A stretch of 38,735 nucleotides of DNA from NCBI GenBank assembly GCA_013285805.1, contig JABDGY010000018.1:1-38735 (forward strand), written 5' to 3'. The translations under genes and the position numbers were made by a program. Shown piece after piece: positions 1 to 8,755 of this stretch. Below the pieces are notes generated by a model that worked only from the letters and a program-made list of their open reading frames with translations, ran no database searches and was not told the DNA's origin. The DNA comes from Bacteroidota bacterium. GTDB taxonomy: Bacteria > Bacteroidota > Bacteroidia > JABEUT01. The number at the start of each line of letters is the position of its first letter. Position 1 is the first letter of the stretch.

Positions 1-2160
1 GAAAAATATCAATCGTTTACAGTTGCTCCATTATTTTCTGTAGGCCATTCAACGGATAATGAAAGACGTCACCTTGCTGTCACACCTTTGTTCTGGCATA
101 TAAAAAATGGAACCTATACAAGTAATACGCTTATAACATTTTGGTGGAACCGTGAGCTAATAAGTTATCATATTAATGCTAACGGCGTTAAAATTGCCGA
201 CACAAATTCAGCTACTTATGTTTTCCCGCTTTTCTGGTCGCATAAAAATGAAAACGGGCAACAGACTATTGTCTTCCCGCTTCTATGGGGTATAAGAGAC
301 AGAGAGAAGCAATCGCTTACATTATTTCCTCTCTTTTCAATGGGCCATTATAACGATGGGGCAAAAAATTACGTTGCGGTTACTCCGTTTTTCTGGCACT
401 TCAAAACATCATACGGGCATACCAATGTTTTATTTCCATTATGGTGGAATTCAAAAAAAATGAACTACCACGATACATCCGCAACAAACATAATATTCCC
501 TTTATACTGGTCTCGTCACAGTTGGTATTCCAATTACAACATATTCTTTCCTTTTATATGGGATATTAAAACCAAAAGCTACCATTCATTCACCTTTGAG
601 CCGTTTTTCTCAACAGGCAAATCAACAGATGGTAAGCGGAGGCATATAGCCATTACACCATTATTCTGGCATTATAGCGATAGCAACCAAATTAAGAATA
701 GGCTATTCCCCATTTGGTGGTACAAGAAGGATATTTATAAAAATGATACAAATATTACCAATGTATTATTCCCCATATACTGGGCATACAAAGGGCATAA
801 CTACAATAATAAAGTACTATTCCCTATAATTTGGGTATTAAATAATGGAAGGTACAAATCACTAACTATTGAACCATTATTCTCAGTCGGCCATTCAACT
901 GACAACAAGAAAAAGCATATTGCAATTACACCCTTATTCTGGCATGTAAAAGATACACTGGGTTATAAAAACAGGCTGTTCCCCATTTGGTGGAATAATA
1001 AGCGGATAGAATACCAATATGCTAATGGTAAAGAAATAGTGTACGATACTAATTGTACAAATGTAATTTTCCCGCTATACTGGTCGTATAGCAACAATCA
1101 CAGGACAAACAAAGCATTTGCGCCATTCTTTTGGGAGCATAAGGATAGCCTAAGTAAATCGGTAACCGCTATTCCATTATTCGCTTATGGTAATTCAATA
1201 AAGGAGAAGAAATCATATTTGGCTATCACACCCTTATTCTGGCATATAAAGGATTCAGATAAATACAGTAATACACTAATCCCTTTCTGGTGGAGTAAAT
1301 CAAGGGTAATATATAAGTGGAATGGGAAGAGAATTATACCGGTTGATACGGAACATACCACTGAAGTTTTCCCACTCTACTGGTCGTATCATAGCAAATG
1401 GGAAAGCAATAAAGTGTTCATTCCTTTTCTATGGAGTCATAAAGATAGCCTCAGCAGGTCATTTACGTTTGCTCCCTTCTTTTCATTCGGCAATTCTGCA
1501 AAAGAAAAAAAATCATACCTCGTTGCCACGCCCCTATACTGGCATTTTAAAGATAGTGTTGGTTACAGTAATACCTTTTTCCCTTTGTGGCGAAGGCGGA
1601 TGCGCGTAAATTATAAATGGAACGGGTTTAAATATGTTCCGTACGATACATCTCATGCTACCGAAGTTACTCCGCTATTTTGGTCGTATCACGATAAAAC
1701 TCAAAATTACAAAGTGTTGTTCCCACTATTGTGGAGTTTTAAAGACAGCGTTCGTAAGTCATTTACTTTTGCCCCGCTTTTTTCCGCCGGGCATTCACCA
1801 GTAAGTAAGAAATCGTATCTGGTGGCAACACCGTTATTCTGGCATTTTAAAGACCGCACTTCGCATACTAATTTATTTTTCCCTTTCTGGTACAATCATC
1901 AGCGAATTGAATATGCTATGAAAAACTCAAAAATGGCACTTGTTGACACCATAAGGGCTACTTATGTTTTCCCGTTTTATTGGTCTTATAGGGATATGGA
2001 TGTGCTCAGGAATATCTTCTTCCCTATACTTTGGAGTAATAAAGATAAATTTCATAGTTCGTTTACATTGTTCCCTTTCTTTTCATCAGGCCGTTCAACC
2101 GATAATAAAAGCAGTCATTTAATTATTACTCCCTTGTTCTGGAGTTTGAAATCACATGGT
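1..2160 (+). repeat. Protein-coding tandem repeats of 300 nt (100 aa) or 273 nt (91 aa)
   Basis: Repeat boundaries taken at the '(K/S)xxxSFTxxPLFSxG' motif: 1, 301, 574, 847, 1147, 1447, 1747, 2047. Unit lengths 300, 273, 273, 300, 300, 300, 300, then degenerate. Confidence 0.9.
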
Positions 2161-2817
2161 ATTATGCGCACAACATTATTCCCTCTTTTTAATACATATA
2201 AGGATACAACGGGGGAAAAAAAAATCAATGTGCTGTATGTGGCATATAGATATAGAAAAATAGCGGATAGTGTTTCGGTCAACTTTTTATGGCCTATAGT
2301 GGAATATACTCATGCAAAAGCTCTTAGATATTTCAGGATTACCCCTATAGTATGGTATAAAAAATCGCCTAAGGTCAATTACTTCACTGTGCAGCCCTTT
2401 TATTACCATGGAAAAGACACGGCTGGTGAAAGCACCCACATTTTATGGGAGCTATTTGTTCACAAAAGGCAGTTTAATAAAATGAAATCTACCCGTTTTT
2501 TATGGAGAACAGTTGTGGCTAATAGGTATGATAATGGAGACCATGAATTCAGAATATTACAGTTTGTATATGTAAATGCAAAGAAAGACAGTACCACTGA
2601 ACATGGTATATTCCCTTTCTACCACAAAGTTGTACAGAAAAACGGGGATATGTCGTTCTCAACAATGATGGGTTTTTATCATCATATCAGGCGTCAGGTA
2701 CCTGATACTAAGGAGTATTACGAGGAGGTCAAAGTACTGTGGTTCATAAGGTTACTATCGAACGCTAAGGCACTTAAAGCAAAAGGTATTGATATGAAGC
2801 AGAAGAAACTTATATAG
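1..2817 (+). CDS. Hypothetical tandem-repeat protein with FPLFW/FPxWW/PLFSxG motifs (5'-truncated at window edge)
   Basis: Frame +1 is open from base 1 (EKYQSFTVAPLFSVGHSTDNERRHLAVTPLFWH...), so the listed start at 88 is internal. About 7 full repeats plus degenerate C-terminal copies; stop at 2817. Confidence 0.9.
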   Translation, partial: EKYQSFTVAPLFSVGHSTDNERRHLAVTPLFWHIKNGTYTSNTLITFWWNRELISYHINANGVKIADTNSATYVFPLFWSHKNENGQQTIVFPLLWGIRDREKQSLTLFPLFSMGHYNDGAKNYVAVTPFFWHFKTSYGHTNVLFPLWWNSKKMNYHDTSATNIIFPLYWSRHSWYSNYNIFFPFIWDIKTKSYHSFTFEPFFSTGKSTDGKRRHIAITPLFWHYSDSNQIKNRLFPIWWYKKDIYKNDTNITNVLFPIYWAYKGHNYNNKVLFPIIWVLNNGRYKSLTIEPLFSVGHSTDNKKKHIAITPLFWHVKDTLGYKNRLFPIWWNNKRIEYQYANGKEIVYDTNCTNVIFPLYWSYSNNHRTNKAFAPFFWEHKDSLSKSVTAIPLFAYGNSIKEKKSYLAITPLFWHIKDSDKYSNTLIPFWWSKSRVIYKWNGKRIIPVDTEHTTEVFPLYWSYHSKWESNKVFIPFLWSHKDSLSRSFTFAPFFSFGNSAKEKKSYLVATPLYWHFKDSVGYSNTFFPLWRRRMRVNYKWNGFKYVPYDTSHATEVTPLFWSYHDKTQNYKVLFPLLWSFKDSVRKSFTFAPLFSAGHSPVSKKSYLVATPLFWHFKDRTSHTNLFFPFWYNHQRIEYAMKNSKMALVDTIRATYVFPFYWSYRDMDVLRNIFFPILWSNKDKFHSSFTLFPFFSSGRSTDNKSSHLIITPLFWSLKSHGIMRTTLFPLFNTYKDTTGEKKINVLYVAYRYRKIADSVSVNFLWPIVEYTHAKALRYFRITPIVWYKKSPKVNYFTVQPFYYHGKDTAGESTHILWELFVHKRQFNKMKSTRFLWRTVVANRYDNGDHEFRILQFVYVNAKKDSTTEHGIFPFYHKVVQKNGDMSFSTMMGFYHHIRRQVPDTKEYYEEVKVLWFIRLLSNAKALKAKGIDMKQKKLI

Positions 2818-3228
2818 CAAATGACCATTAAAAGTAGCTGTAGAATAAAGGTATTTTACCTGCTCCCTCAGTTCTTGTAGCGATTCTTTTCAGATGTTTA
2901 TAGAAATTTCCTGGGGTTTGTTGATAATTTGTTTATAAATTGCGGCCTGAAACTAAACGCAGTAGTAATTTTTAAAACTCTATTTCACTGTTTAATGAAC
3001 CTTGGTAAGATGATTATGCCTGTATTACAGGATGTTGAAGCGCGGTATGGCTCCGGAACCCAATATTGGCAGACCAAAACAAAATATATTGCCCTGATTT
3101 GCTTACAGTTAAAACCTTTTAGACACATTGCCTTAACAAATAGTTAGCTTAATGATAAGTATAGCGTAAGTTTACTCTCGCTTAACTGAAGTAGTTTCGC
3201 CCTCGGAAACTAAATCCCCCTTAATCAA

Positions 3229-4107
3229 ATGAAAATAAACAAAACAGAAAACATGAAAGAAAACCTCGGCGCCGTAAATGAAAAATCGGCTGAAATGATA
3301 AAATCATTTATCGAAAGTAGCGCAAAACAGTTTGACATTACAATGAATGCTAGCAAAGCAATATTTGAAGCCATTACAAAGCAATATTCCTTTAAAGGAG
3401 CAGTAGGCGAAAAGACTGATGAAGCAAAGAATGGTATTCAGGAAACAATTGCTACTGCAAATAAATGGTTCTCAGAGTCTTCGAAGATTATGATGGACCT
3501 ATACGAAAAACAATCAAAGCATTTATTGGATTCGTACAATAGTTACATGAACCTTGCGTATGAAGGCCTGAATAAAATAAATGAAAACGAACATGGTGGC
3601 GCTTTCCGCCCGCAGGTGGAGATGTTTATTAAAAACCTTGAAGATTCAGCTATGATTTCCAAGAAAATGTTCAGCACAGTAATTTCTTCGCTGAATAATG
3701 AAGATGACAAAGTATATGTAACTGAGGTACTTGATATGATGCTCAACACATATAATAAGCAGACCGAAGAACTGGTTAAGTTCAGTAAAAACCTGTTTGA
3801 TACAGCACAGATTGAAAAATCTATAAGCCTGAACAAGGAAATTTCGGAAAAGCTGCAAAAGGACATGGAAAGGAATTTTGAGGCATCAAAAAAACTCATC
3901 AGCGCTATTGCCGATACATATAAAGAAACCGATTTATCTGCTAAGGCAGGTAGTAAAATGCTCGATGAAATTTTTGCCGAAATTGACGTGGTAACCAAAA
4001 ACAATATAAAATTCTGGAACAACTGGTTCGAGCAGGTACGCAACAGCAAAGCATCGGAAAAATCGGAAAAAACTGTCTCTTCTTCAGTAAACGGTCACAC
4101 ATCTTAA
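3229..4107 (+). CDS. Phasin-like PHA granule-associated protein
   Basis: Long amphipathic helical protein (SAEMIKSFIESSAKQFD...), directly upstream of a second similar ORF and phaC. Confidence 0.7.
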   Translation: MKINKTENMKENLGAVNEKSAEMIKSFIESSAKQFDITMNASKAIFEAITKQYSFKGAVGEKTDEAKNGIQETIATANKWFSESSKIMMDLYEKQSKHLLDSYNSYMNLAYEGLNKINENEHGGAFRPQVEMFIKNLEDSAMISKKMFSTVISSLNNEDDKVYVTEVLDMMLNTYNKQTEELVKFSKNLFDTAQIEKSISLNKEISEKLQKDMERNFEASKKLISAIADTYKETDLSAKAGSKMLDEIFAEIDVVTKNNIKFWNNWFEQVRNSKASEKSEKTVSSSVNGHTS

Positions 4108-4145
4108 TCCCCCCTATATAACTTTTCAAATTTTAAAACACAATC

Positions 4146-4766
4146 ATGAAAAACACAACAATCAACAAACAAGCTGAAGCGCTGAAAAAAAGCATAGACA
4201 GCGTTTCTGAAAGCTCAAAGGAAAGCATTAAGTCTTTAATCGAGACTAATTCAAAACAATTCGATAAAGCGCTTGATGTAAACAAAAAAACATTCGACTC
4301 AATAAGCAAAATGCTTTATGAGAAAGAAATGGATCCTACCATTGTTAGCTCATTTAAAACTACTTTCGGTAAAGGCATCAAATTATCGGAAGATGTAATT
4401 GATTCAGTAATTGATTCGCATACCAAACGTATGGACCTCTCTATCGATTTTACAACCAGGTTCATGGAGGCTTTAAGGAGTGAAGACCTTAGTACCAAAG
4501 AAGGTATGGACAAACTTATGGAACTTGTAAAGGAAAACCTCGATAAGTCAACCGAACTTTCTATGAATAATATGGAAAAGATTGTAAATGTTTATAACGA
4601 GCACCTCAATCTTGCCCTGAATTTCAATAAGAAGTTTGCTGATAATATCAATTCACAGGTAGTATCAATGTTTAAACTTCAGAAGAAGAATATTGATACA
4701 TTTTTCTCACTCGACATGGTATCGGAGTGGTGGAAAAATGCAAGCGAAGAAAAAACAAAAGCATAG
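4146..4766 (+). CDS. Phasin-like protein, paralogous to the preceding ORF
   Basis: ESIKSLIETNSKQFDKALDVNKKTFDSISK resembles EMIKSFIESSAKQFDITMNASKAIFEAITK of the upstream ORF; next to phaC. Confidence 0.72.
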   Translation: MKNTTINKQAEALKKSIDSVSESSKESIKSLIETNSKQFDKALDVNKKTFDSISKMLYEKEMDPTIVSSFKTTFGKGIKLSEDVIDSVIDSHTKRMDLSIDFTTRFMEALRSEDLSTKEGMDKLMELVKENLDKSTELSMNNMEKIVNVYNEHLNLALNFNKKFADNINSQVVSMFKLQKKNIDTFFSLDMVSEWWKNASEEKTKA

Positions 4767-4786
4767 TTTTAGTGTGTCAAAGCTAA

Positions 4787-4831
4787 ATCCCTGTAACCTG
4801 TCCCCTTACCGGTTGCAGGGATGGCTTTTTT
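4787..4831 (+). terminator. Rho-independent terminator between phasin genes and phaC
   Basis: ATCCCTGTAACC...GGTTGCAGGGAT stem followed by GGCTTTTTT. Confidence 0.8.
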
Positions 4832-4856
4832 AATGAACCGGACAAATTGTATAACC

Positions 4857-4879
4857 CGTCGGTATTTTAAATACGGACG
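4857..4879. promoter_or_regulatory. 11-bp inverted repeat upstream of phaC (candidate operator or 5'UTR hairpin)
   Basis: CGTCGGTATTT-T-AAATACGGACG, one mismatched pair, 15 nt before the phaC ATG. Confidence 0.55.
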
Positions 4880-4893
4880 AAATTTTATTTATA

Positions 4894-6660
4894 ATGGACA
4901 AGGATAATAAAGAAATTCAGGCTGATTTCAGCAAATTGTACGAGACCTACTCCACCGCCGGAATAGAGATATTTAATAAGGTCATGAAGGAGTCTCCTGA
5001 TTTTATTAATGATAGCATAGAAACTTCACAGGACTATTCGAGGTTTTTTTCAGAAGTTTCTTCTGATAAGGAAGGTATTGCTAAAATGCAGGCCTATTAT
5101 ATCGATTTTATAAAAAAACAGCAGGACCTTTTTAAAAACCTGGCCGAGCACCAGGTAGGGAAGAAACCCGATGCCGTTATAAACCCTGCACCTGAAGATA
5201 AACGCTTCAAAGCCGAAGAATGGAATACACTTCCTTACTTTGATTTTGTAAAGCAAAACTACCTGCTTATATCTGAGCTGCTTACCAATATTGTAAGCTC
5301 AACTGACGTTGATGACAAGCTTAAAAGGAAAATTGCCTTTTACACCAAACAATATATTGATGCTGTATCGCCTGCCAATTTTTTTGCTACCAATCCTGAA
5401 GCAATGAAGCTGGCCTATGAAACAAAGGGGCAAAGCCTTATAGATGGCTTTAATAACATGATGACCGATTTAAAGGATGGGCGCATTAACCAGACTGATA
5501 CTTCAGCTTTTGAATTGGGTAAAAACCTGGCCACTACACCGGGCAATGTTATTTTTGAAAATGAACTTATTCAGCTAATACAATATACACCCACCACTAA
5601 AAAGATTTATGAAACACCTGTGCTTGTTATTCCTCCGTGGATTAATAAATACTATATACTCGACCTGAAACCTGAGAACTCATTTGTGAAATTTGTTGTT
5701 GACAGTGGATTTACCACCTTTCTGATTTCATGGAAGAACCCTACAGCCGAAATGAGGAATGTAGCCTTTGAAGACTATGTTGAGTCAGGAGTACTTAAGG
5801 CTACAGAGGTTATGCAGTCTATTACAGGCGCAAAAAAGATAAATACTGTTGGTTACTGCCTGGGTGGAACTTTGCAGGGTATTACACTGGCTATTTCACA
5901 TTCAAGAAAAAAAGTGCCTTTCGAATCGGCTACCTTCCTGGCTTCTATGATTGATTTTTCTGACCTGGGCCCTATGGGCGATTTAATTGACGAGGCCCTT
6001 GTAAGGAAAATAGAAGAAGGGGAATTGAAAGAAAACGGTATGATGCGTGGAAAGGTAATGGGTAACGCCTTTAACGTAATTCGTTCAAATGATCTGATAT
6101 GGAATTATGTTACTAATAATTACCTGAAAGGTAAAAAACTTACACCATTCGATGTGCTGTATTGGAATGGAGATAATACTAACCTGCCCGCTGCTATGTA
6201 TGGTTACTACCTGCGCTATATGCTATACGAGAATAAATTGAGCAGGAAAAATGCTTTGCGTATTTGCGATACTCCTATTGATATCGGAAAAATTGAAATA
6301 CCCACATTTATTGTAGGTACGACTGAAGATCATATATCACCTGCTGTTACTACCTTTACTACAACCGAACTTGTAAGCGGCCCGGTTGAATTTGTACTGG
6401 GTGGTTCGGGCCACGTTATGGGAATAGTAAATCACCCTGCTAAAAAGAAATATGGTTATTTTGCAGGCGGAGAATTGCATAAAGGATTTGCAGAGTGGAA
6501 AAAAACTGCAGCCCAGCATGAAGGAAGCTGGTGGGATCCGTGGACAAAATGGTTAAAGGGAATGTCGGGTAAACAAATAGACGCCCCTAAGACAGCGGGT
6601 AATACAAAATATAAAGTTATTGAACCTGCACCGGGACGATACGTAAAAGAGAAATGCTAA
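4894..6660 (+). CDS. phaC: Class I-like poly(3-hydroxyalkanoate) synthase
   Basis: Lipase-like box GYCLGGT, TEDHISP (Asp) and GSGHVMGIVNHP (His) triad context, 588 aa. Confidence 0.93.
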   Translation: MDKDNKEIQADFSKLYETYSTAGIEIFNKVMKESPDFINDSIETSQDYSRFFSEVSSDKEGIAKMQAYYIDFIKKQQDLFKNLAEHQVGKKPDAVINPAPEDKRFKAEEWNTLPYFDFVKQNYLLISELLTNIVSSTDVDDKLKRKIAFYTKQYIDAVSPANFFATNPEAMKLAYETKGQSLIDGFNNMMTDLKDGRINQTDTSAFELGKNLATTPGNVIFENELIQLIQYTPTTKKIYETPVLVIPPWINKYYILDLKPENSFVKFVVDSGFTTFLISWKNPTAEMRNVAFEDYVESGVLKATEVMQSITGAKKINTVGYCLGGTLQGITLAISHSRKKVPFESATFLASMIDFSDLGPMGDLIDEALVRKIEEGELKENGMMRGKVMGNAFNVIRSNDLIWNYVTNNYLKGKKLTPFDVLYWNGDNTNLPAAMYGYYLRYMLYENKLSRKNALRICDTPIDIGKIEIPTFIVGTTEDHISPAVTTFTTTELVSGPVEFVLGGSGHVMGIVNHPAKKKYGYFAGGELHKGFAEWKKTAAQHEGSWWDPWTKWLKGMSGKQIDAPKTAGNTKYKVIEPAPGRYVKEKC

Positions 6661-6696
6661 CTAAATAAAATTATAAACTACAGAGATAATTAATGT

Positions 6697-7464
6697 ATGA
6701 GGGTAAAAAATAATAAGGTCGCTTTGGTTACAGGTGGCACAGGCGGGTTAGGAACTGCAATATGCGAACGCCTTTACAAAGATGGATATTCAGTTGTGGC
6801 AAATTACAAAGACTTTACGAAAGCCATAAAATGGCGCGAAGAAGCAAAGAAATGGAGGGAGAGTGAACTGAAAATGGGTATGGATATTAATATAGTGGAA
6901 GGCGATGTGGCGAGTTTTAAATCGTCGCAGGATATGATGAAAGAGATTACTGATGAAATAGGTCCGGTTGATGTACTGGTTAACAATGCCGGTATTACCC
7001 GCGACGCTCCTTTACATAAAATGACACCCGACCAATGGTTCGAGGTGATGGATACAAACCTTAACAGCGTATTTATATGCTCTCGCCTTGTAATTGAGGG
7101 CATGCTTGCAAAAGGATGGGGAAGGATTATAAATATTTCTTCTGTTAACGGACAGAAAGGTGCTTACGGACAGACTAATTATTCCGCAGCCAAATCGGCC
7201 ATGTATGGTTTTTCTAAATCGCTGGCGCTTGAAGTGGCCAAGAAGGGAATTACAGTAAATTGTATCTCTCCCGGTTATATAGGCACTTCAATGGTTATGG
7301 CTATTCGTGAAGATATACGTGAAAAGATTGTAGCCCAGGTTCCTGCGGGGCGTTTCGGTAAGCCTGAAGAAATCGCTGATATGGTTTCTTACCTGGCTTC
7401 TGATGATGCAAGCTATATCACCGGTGCCAATATGGCAATAAACGGTGGCCTGCACATGTATTAG
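6697..7464 (+). CDS. phaB: SDR-family acetoacetyl-CoA reductase (PhaB-like)
   Basis: TGGTGGLG nucleotide-binding motif, NNAG, S-YxxxK (YSAAKSAMYGFSK), VNCISPGYI; next to phaC. Confidence 0.88.
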   Translation: MRVKNNKVALVTGGTGGLGTAICERLYKDGYSVVANYKDFTKAIKWREEAKKWRESELKMGMDINIVEGDVASFKSSQDMMKEITDEIGPVDVLVNNAGITRDAPLHKMTPDQWFEVMDTNLNSVFICSRLVIEGMLAKGWGRIINISSVNGQKGAYGQTNYSAAKSAMYGFSKSLALEVAKKGITVNCISPGYIGTSMVMAIREDIREKIVAQVPAGRFGKPEEIADMVSYLASDDASYITGANMAINGGLHMY

Positions 7465-7507
7465 TGAGCGGTGATTACCTTCGGTTTTCTCTCCTAACCT
7501 AAGTTGC

Positions 7508-7534
7508 AAACAAAGAAGCTACGCTTCTTTGTTT
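7508..7534. terminator. Bidirectional terminator hairpin between convergent phaB and ssrA
   Basis: Perfect AAACAAAGAAGC-TAC-GCTTCTTTGTTT stem with A/T flanks. Confidence 0.7.
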
Positions 7535-7608
7535 TGTTACGTCCCTGCTCATAAAAATAAATTTTCACTCCACTTTCTTCACAAAACCTTATTGCACACC
7601 TTTTACCG

Positions 7609-7973
7609 TGGAGCCGGAGGGATTCGAACCCTCGTCCAAACAAGGAAACAACAAGCTTTCTACATGCGTAGCCTTATTTAATTGTGGGGAAGTAACCGCT
7701 AAAAGGCAGAGCTATTACAACCTTAGTTCCTTTGTTTTCGACCGGGTGGCGGAACGATACCCAGGCTATCCTGCCATTTTCGATGCTTCTGTCGGGACGC
7801 CGGCTGGAAGGGCTTCCCGGGAAACATAGCTAGTTAAATCCTTCTGGATTAAGCAGCTAAGGCGTAATTTGTTTCGCCGTCTGTAATGTGAGAACTGAGA
7901 TTATCGAGCTACATTCACGACGCTCGGCATGCTTACCTGCTCTTTCTACCTGCTGTCAAAACCTGTCGGCCCC
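7609..7973 (-). ncRNA. ssrA: Transfer-messenger RNA (tmRNA)
   Basis: Minus strand starts GGGGCCGACAGGTTTTGACAGC, ends GGACGAGGGTTCGAATCCCTCCGGCTCCA (T-arm and acceptor, pairing with GGGGCCG), and encodes GETNYALAA-stop at 7878..7849. 3' CCA not encoded. Confidence 0.97.
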
Positions 7974-7994
7974 AATCATTTAGCATTTCTGCTA

Positions 7995-8002
7995 CAAATA
8001 TA
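7995..8002 (-). promoter_or_regulatory. Bacteroidota -7 box (TATATTTG) for ssrA
   Basis: CAAATATA on + strand, 22 nt upstream of the mature tmRNA 5' end. Confidence 0.55.
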
Positions 8003-8036
8003 CTAAAAACCAAGGGGTGGCAGAAGTTATAAGTTT

Positions 8037-8069
8037 ATAAAAACGGACAGGAGCCTTACGGGGCTCCTG
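8037..8069 (-). terminator. Rho-independent terminator downstream of dps
   Basis: Minus strand CAGGAGCC...GGCTCCTG stem followed by TCCGTTTTT. Confidence 0.7.
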
Positions 8070-8104
8070 CCATCTATAATGTGCCTGCATAAGTGGGTCG
8101 TGTT

Positions 8105-8605
8105 TTAAAGTACGTGTGCACGAAGCATCCACGCCATCTTTTCGTGTTGCTCCATTATGCCGGTAATGAAATCGGCTGTGCCCGCATCTTTGTAAGTATC
8201 AGTTACTTTATTAAGTTCCTGGCGGATGCTGCAAATAATAGCTTCATGGTCGCTAAGCAGGGTCTGAATAATCTTCCTTGAATCGGAGAATCTATGAGAA
8301 TCTTCACTGAGGTGAGTAACAGCTAAAAAATCTTTAAGGCTACCCAGTGAAAAGTGGCCCAATTTGCGCACGCGCTCGGCTACTTCATCAATCATTTCAT
8401 CCAGTTCTTCATACTGGAGCTCAAAGAATTTGTGAAGGTCATAAAAATGCGGACCTTCAACGTTCCAATGGGCATTACGGGTTTTGGTGCAGAGTACAAA
8501 CTCATCTGCAAGCAGAGTATTTAAAATATCTGCTACCTTTTCAAGGTTGTTGGCTTTAATGTCAATGTTTGCTTTCATGTTATTTATGGGTTTTTCTATT
8601 GGCAA
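8105..8605 (-). CDS. dps: Dps-family ferritin-like DNA-binding protein (likely start at 8578)
   Basis: TRNAHWNVEGPHFYDLHKFFELQYEELDEMIDEVAERVRKLG is the canonical Dps ferroxidase signature. Confidence 0.93.
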   Translation of the reverse strand: MPIEKPINNMKANIDIKANNLEKVADILNTLLADEFVLCTKTRNAHWNVEGPHFYDLHKFFELQYEELDEMIDEVAERVRKLGHFSLGSLKDFLAVTHLSEDSHRFSDSRKIIQTLLSDHEAIICSIRQELNKVTDTYKDAGTADFITGIMEQHEKMAWMLRAHVL

Positions 8606-8693
8606 AGGTATATAAGGTAAATATAAGCAATATGACGAATATCAGCTTTGAAGCTGAACATTATCATAAACAGCACGTTTTACCTAACCTAGT

Positions 8694-8722
8694 TTTGGAG
8701 CATAGAATATTGTATATATTTG
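8694..8722 (+). promoter_or_regulatory. Bacteroidota-type promoter TTTG-N17-TATATTTG for the tetR operon
   Basis: TTTG at 8694-8697 and TATATTTG at 8715-8722. Confidence 0.65.
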
Positions 8723-8725
8723 CAG

Positions 8726-8739
8726 ACCGAACGGTCGGT
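8726..8739. promoter_or_regulatory. TetR-type operator palindrome ACCGA-ACGG-TCGGT
   Basis: Perfect 5-bp half-sites separated by 4 bp, just downstream of the -7 box and upstream of the tetR start. Confidence 0.7.
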
Positions 8740-8755
8740 TTTAAAATAAATTAAT

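Noticed and set aside
1322-1609. 95-aa alternate-frame ORF inside the repeat protein
   Set aside because: Overlaps a strong repeat ORF in another frame; no independent support.
2929-3147. 72-aa ORF on + strand
   Set aside because: No recognisable domain, no convincing RBS or promoter, composition not protein-like; treated as noncoding.
3543-4049. 168-aa antisense ORF within the phasin gene
   Set aside because: Shadow ORF opposite a well-supported CDS; Ser/Leu-rich composition typical of antisense to Lys/Glu-rich helical genes.
7608-7829. 73-aa ORF 'MEPEGFEPSSKQGNN...' on + strand
   Set aside because: It lies antisense to the tmRNA 3' half; the sequence is explained entirely by ssrA.
8093-8281. 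62-aa + strand ORF overlapping the 3' end of dps
   Set aside because: Antisense to a clear Dps CDS.
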